A DNA stretch of 41,058 nucleotides from CALJIC01 sp039805565 (GTDB lineage Bacteria > Chloroflexota > Chloroflexia > Chloroflexales > Roseiflexaceae), in assembly GCA_039805565.1 (NCBI GenBank), contig JBDLTZ010000303.1, positions 1 through 41,058 of the forward strand, read 5' to 3'. Of the stretch, positions 41,029 through 41,058 are shown in pieces. The notes beneath the pieces are model-generated. The model was given only the letters and a program-made list of their open reading frames with translations, did no database searches and was not told where the DNA came from. How positions within the stretch are numbered: the stretch's first letter is position 1; the number at the start of each line of letters is the position of its first letter. The translations under genes were made by a program, and so were the position numbers.

Positions 41029-41058
41029 ACGCCGAACGCTGAACGCCGAACGCCGAAC
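40995..41058 (+). repeat. CGCYGAA heptamer tract running off the window end
   Basis: Nine perfect 7-mers alternating CGCCGAA and CGCTGAA, encoding the M23 protein tail and its stop, and continuing past the last base. By analogy with copy 2 a core and an NNNACTC tract may follow outside the window. Confidence 0.9.

Overview
The window is very GC-rich, densely coded DNA that reads best as a filamentous Chloroflexota, probably class Chloroflexia near Roseiflexus/Kouleothrix. The pointers are a BchD-BchH magnesium chelatase pair, a receptor-based chemosensory operon with no flagellar genes, UvsE, a PAS family with an LH(H/R)YL(I/L)P motif, and abundant heptanucleotide repeat tracts. This placement is inference; no rRNA or marker gene is present.

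Layout. 1-3.2 kb (minus): a GH43 glycosidase cut by the window edge and a long-chain polyol/fructuronate dehydrogenase. 3.3-5.5 kb: tRNA-Val(CAC) with its promoter, a 34-nt perfect hairpin, a frameshifted histidine-kinase remnant, a zinc alcohol dehydrogenase and a conserved unknown protein. 5.5-5.75 kb: a composite heptamer-repeat element with the chemosensory promoter at its edge. 5.8-18 kb: one tightly coupled operon, cheY-cheA-cheW-soluble receptor-PAS/HEAT protein-cheR-cheB-cheY-cheC-PAS/GAF histidine kinase. An SH3 membrane protein with its own promoter follows. 19-24 kb: a P2A-type cation ATPase convergent with a GH36 alpha-galactosidase. 24.1-30.7 kb: an FHA-bchD-bchH operon. 30.7-34.8 kb (minus): two unknown small proteins, uvsE under a near-ideal LexA-controlled promoter, a beta-lactamase-fold hydrolase and a PlsC-type acyltransferase. 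35-41 kb: aldo/keto reductase, a gene remnant, a GH140-like apiosidase, a D-mannonate dehydratase (ManD) homologue, a small membrane protein, a second composite heptamer element in reverse orientation, and an M23 peptidase with an apparently leaderless promoter.

How genes work together. GH43, GH36 and GH140-like enzymes release plant-type sugars. The polyol/fructuronate dehydrogenase and ManD would fit consecutive steps of hexuronate use (fructuronate to mannonate to 2-keto-3-deoxygluconate), although they lie 35 kb apart. The che operon carries a full adaptation set (CheR, CheB, CheC) around a cytoplasmic receptor and probably steers gliding or pili, or another output. BchD and BchH are two of the three Mg-chelatase subunits; BchI is not in the window.

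Most unusual are the heptamer tracts. Two composite elements share the order [GAGTNNN]n, a conserved ~50-bp core, then [TTCAGCG]n. Related tracts lie at the 3' end of five genes, where the stop codon falls in or against the repeat, and others are read in frame inside bchH, bchD and the acyltransferase gene.
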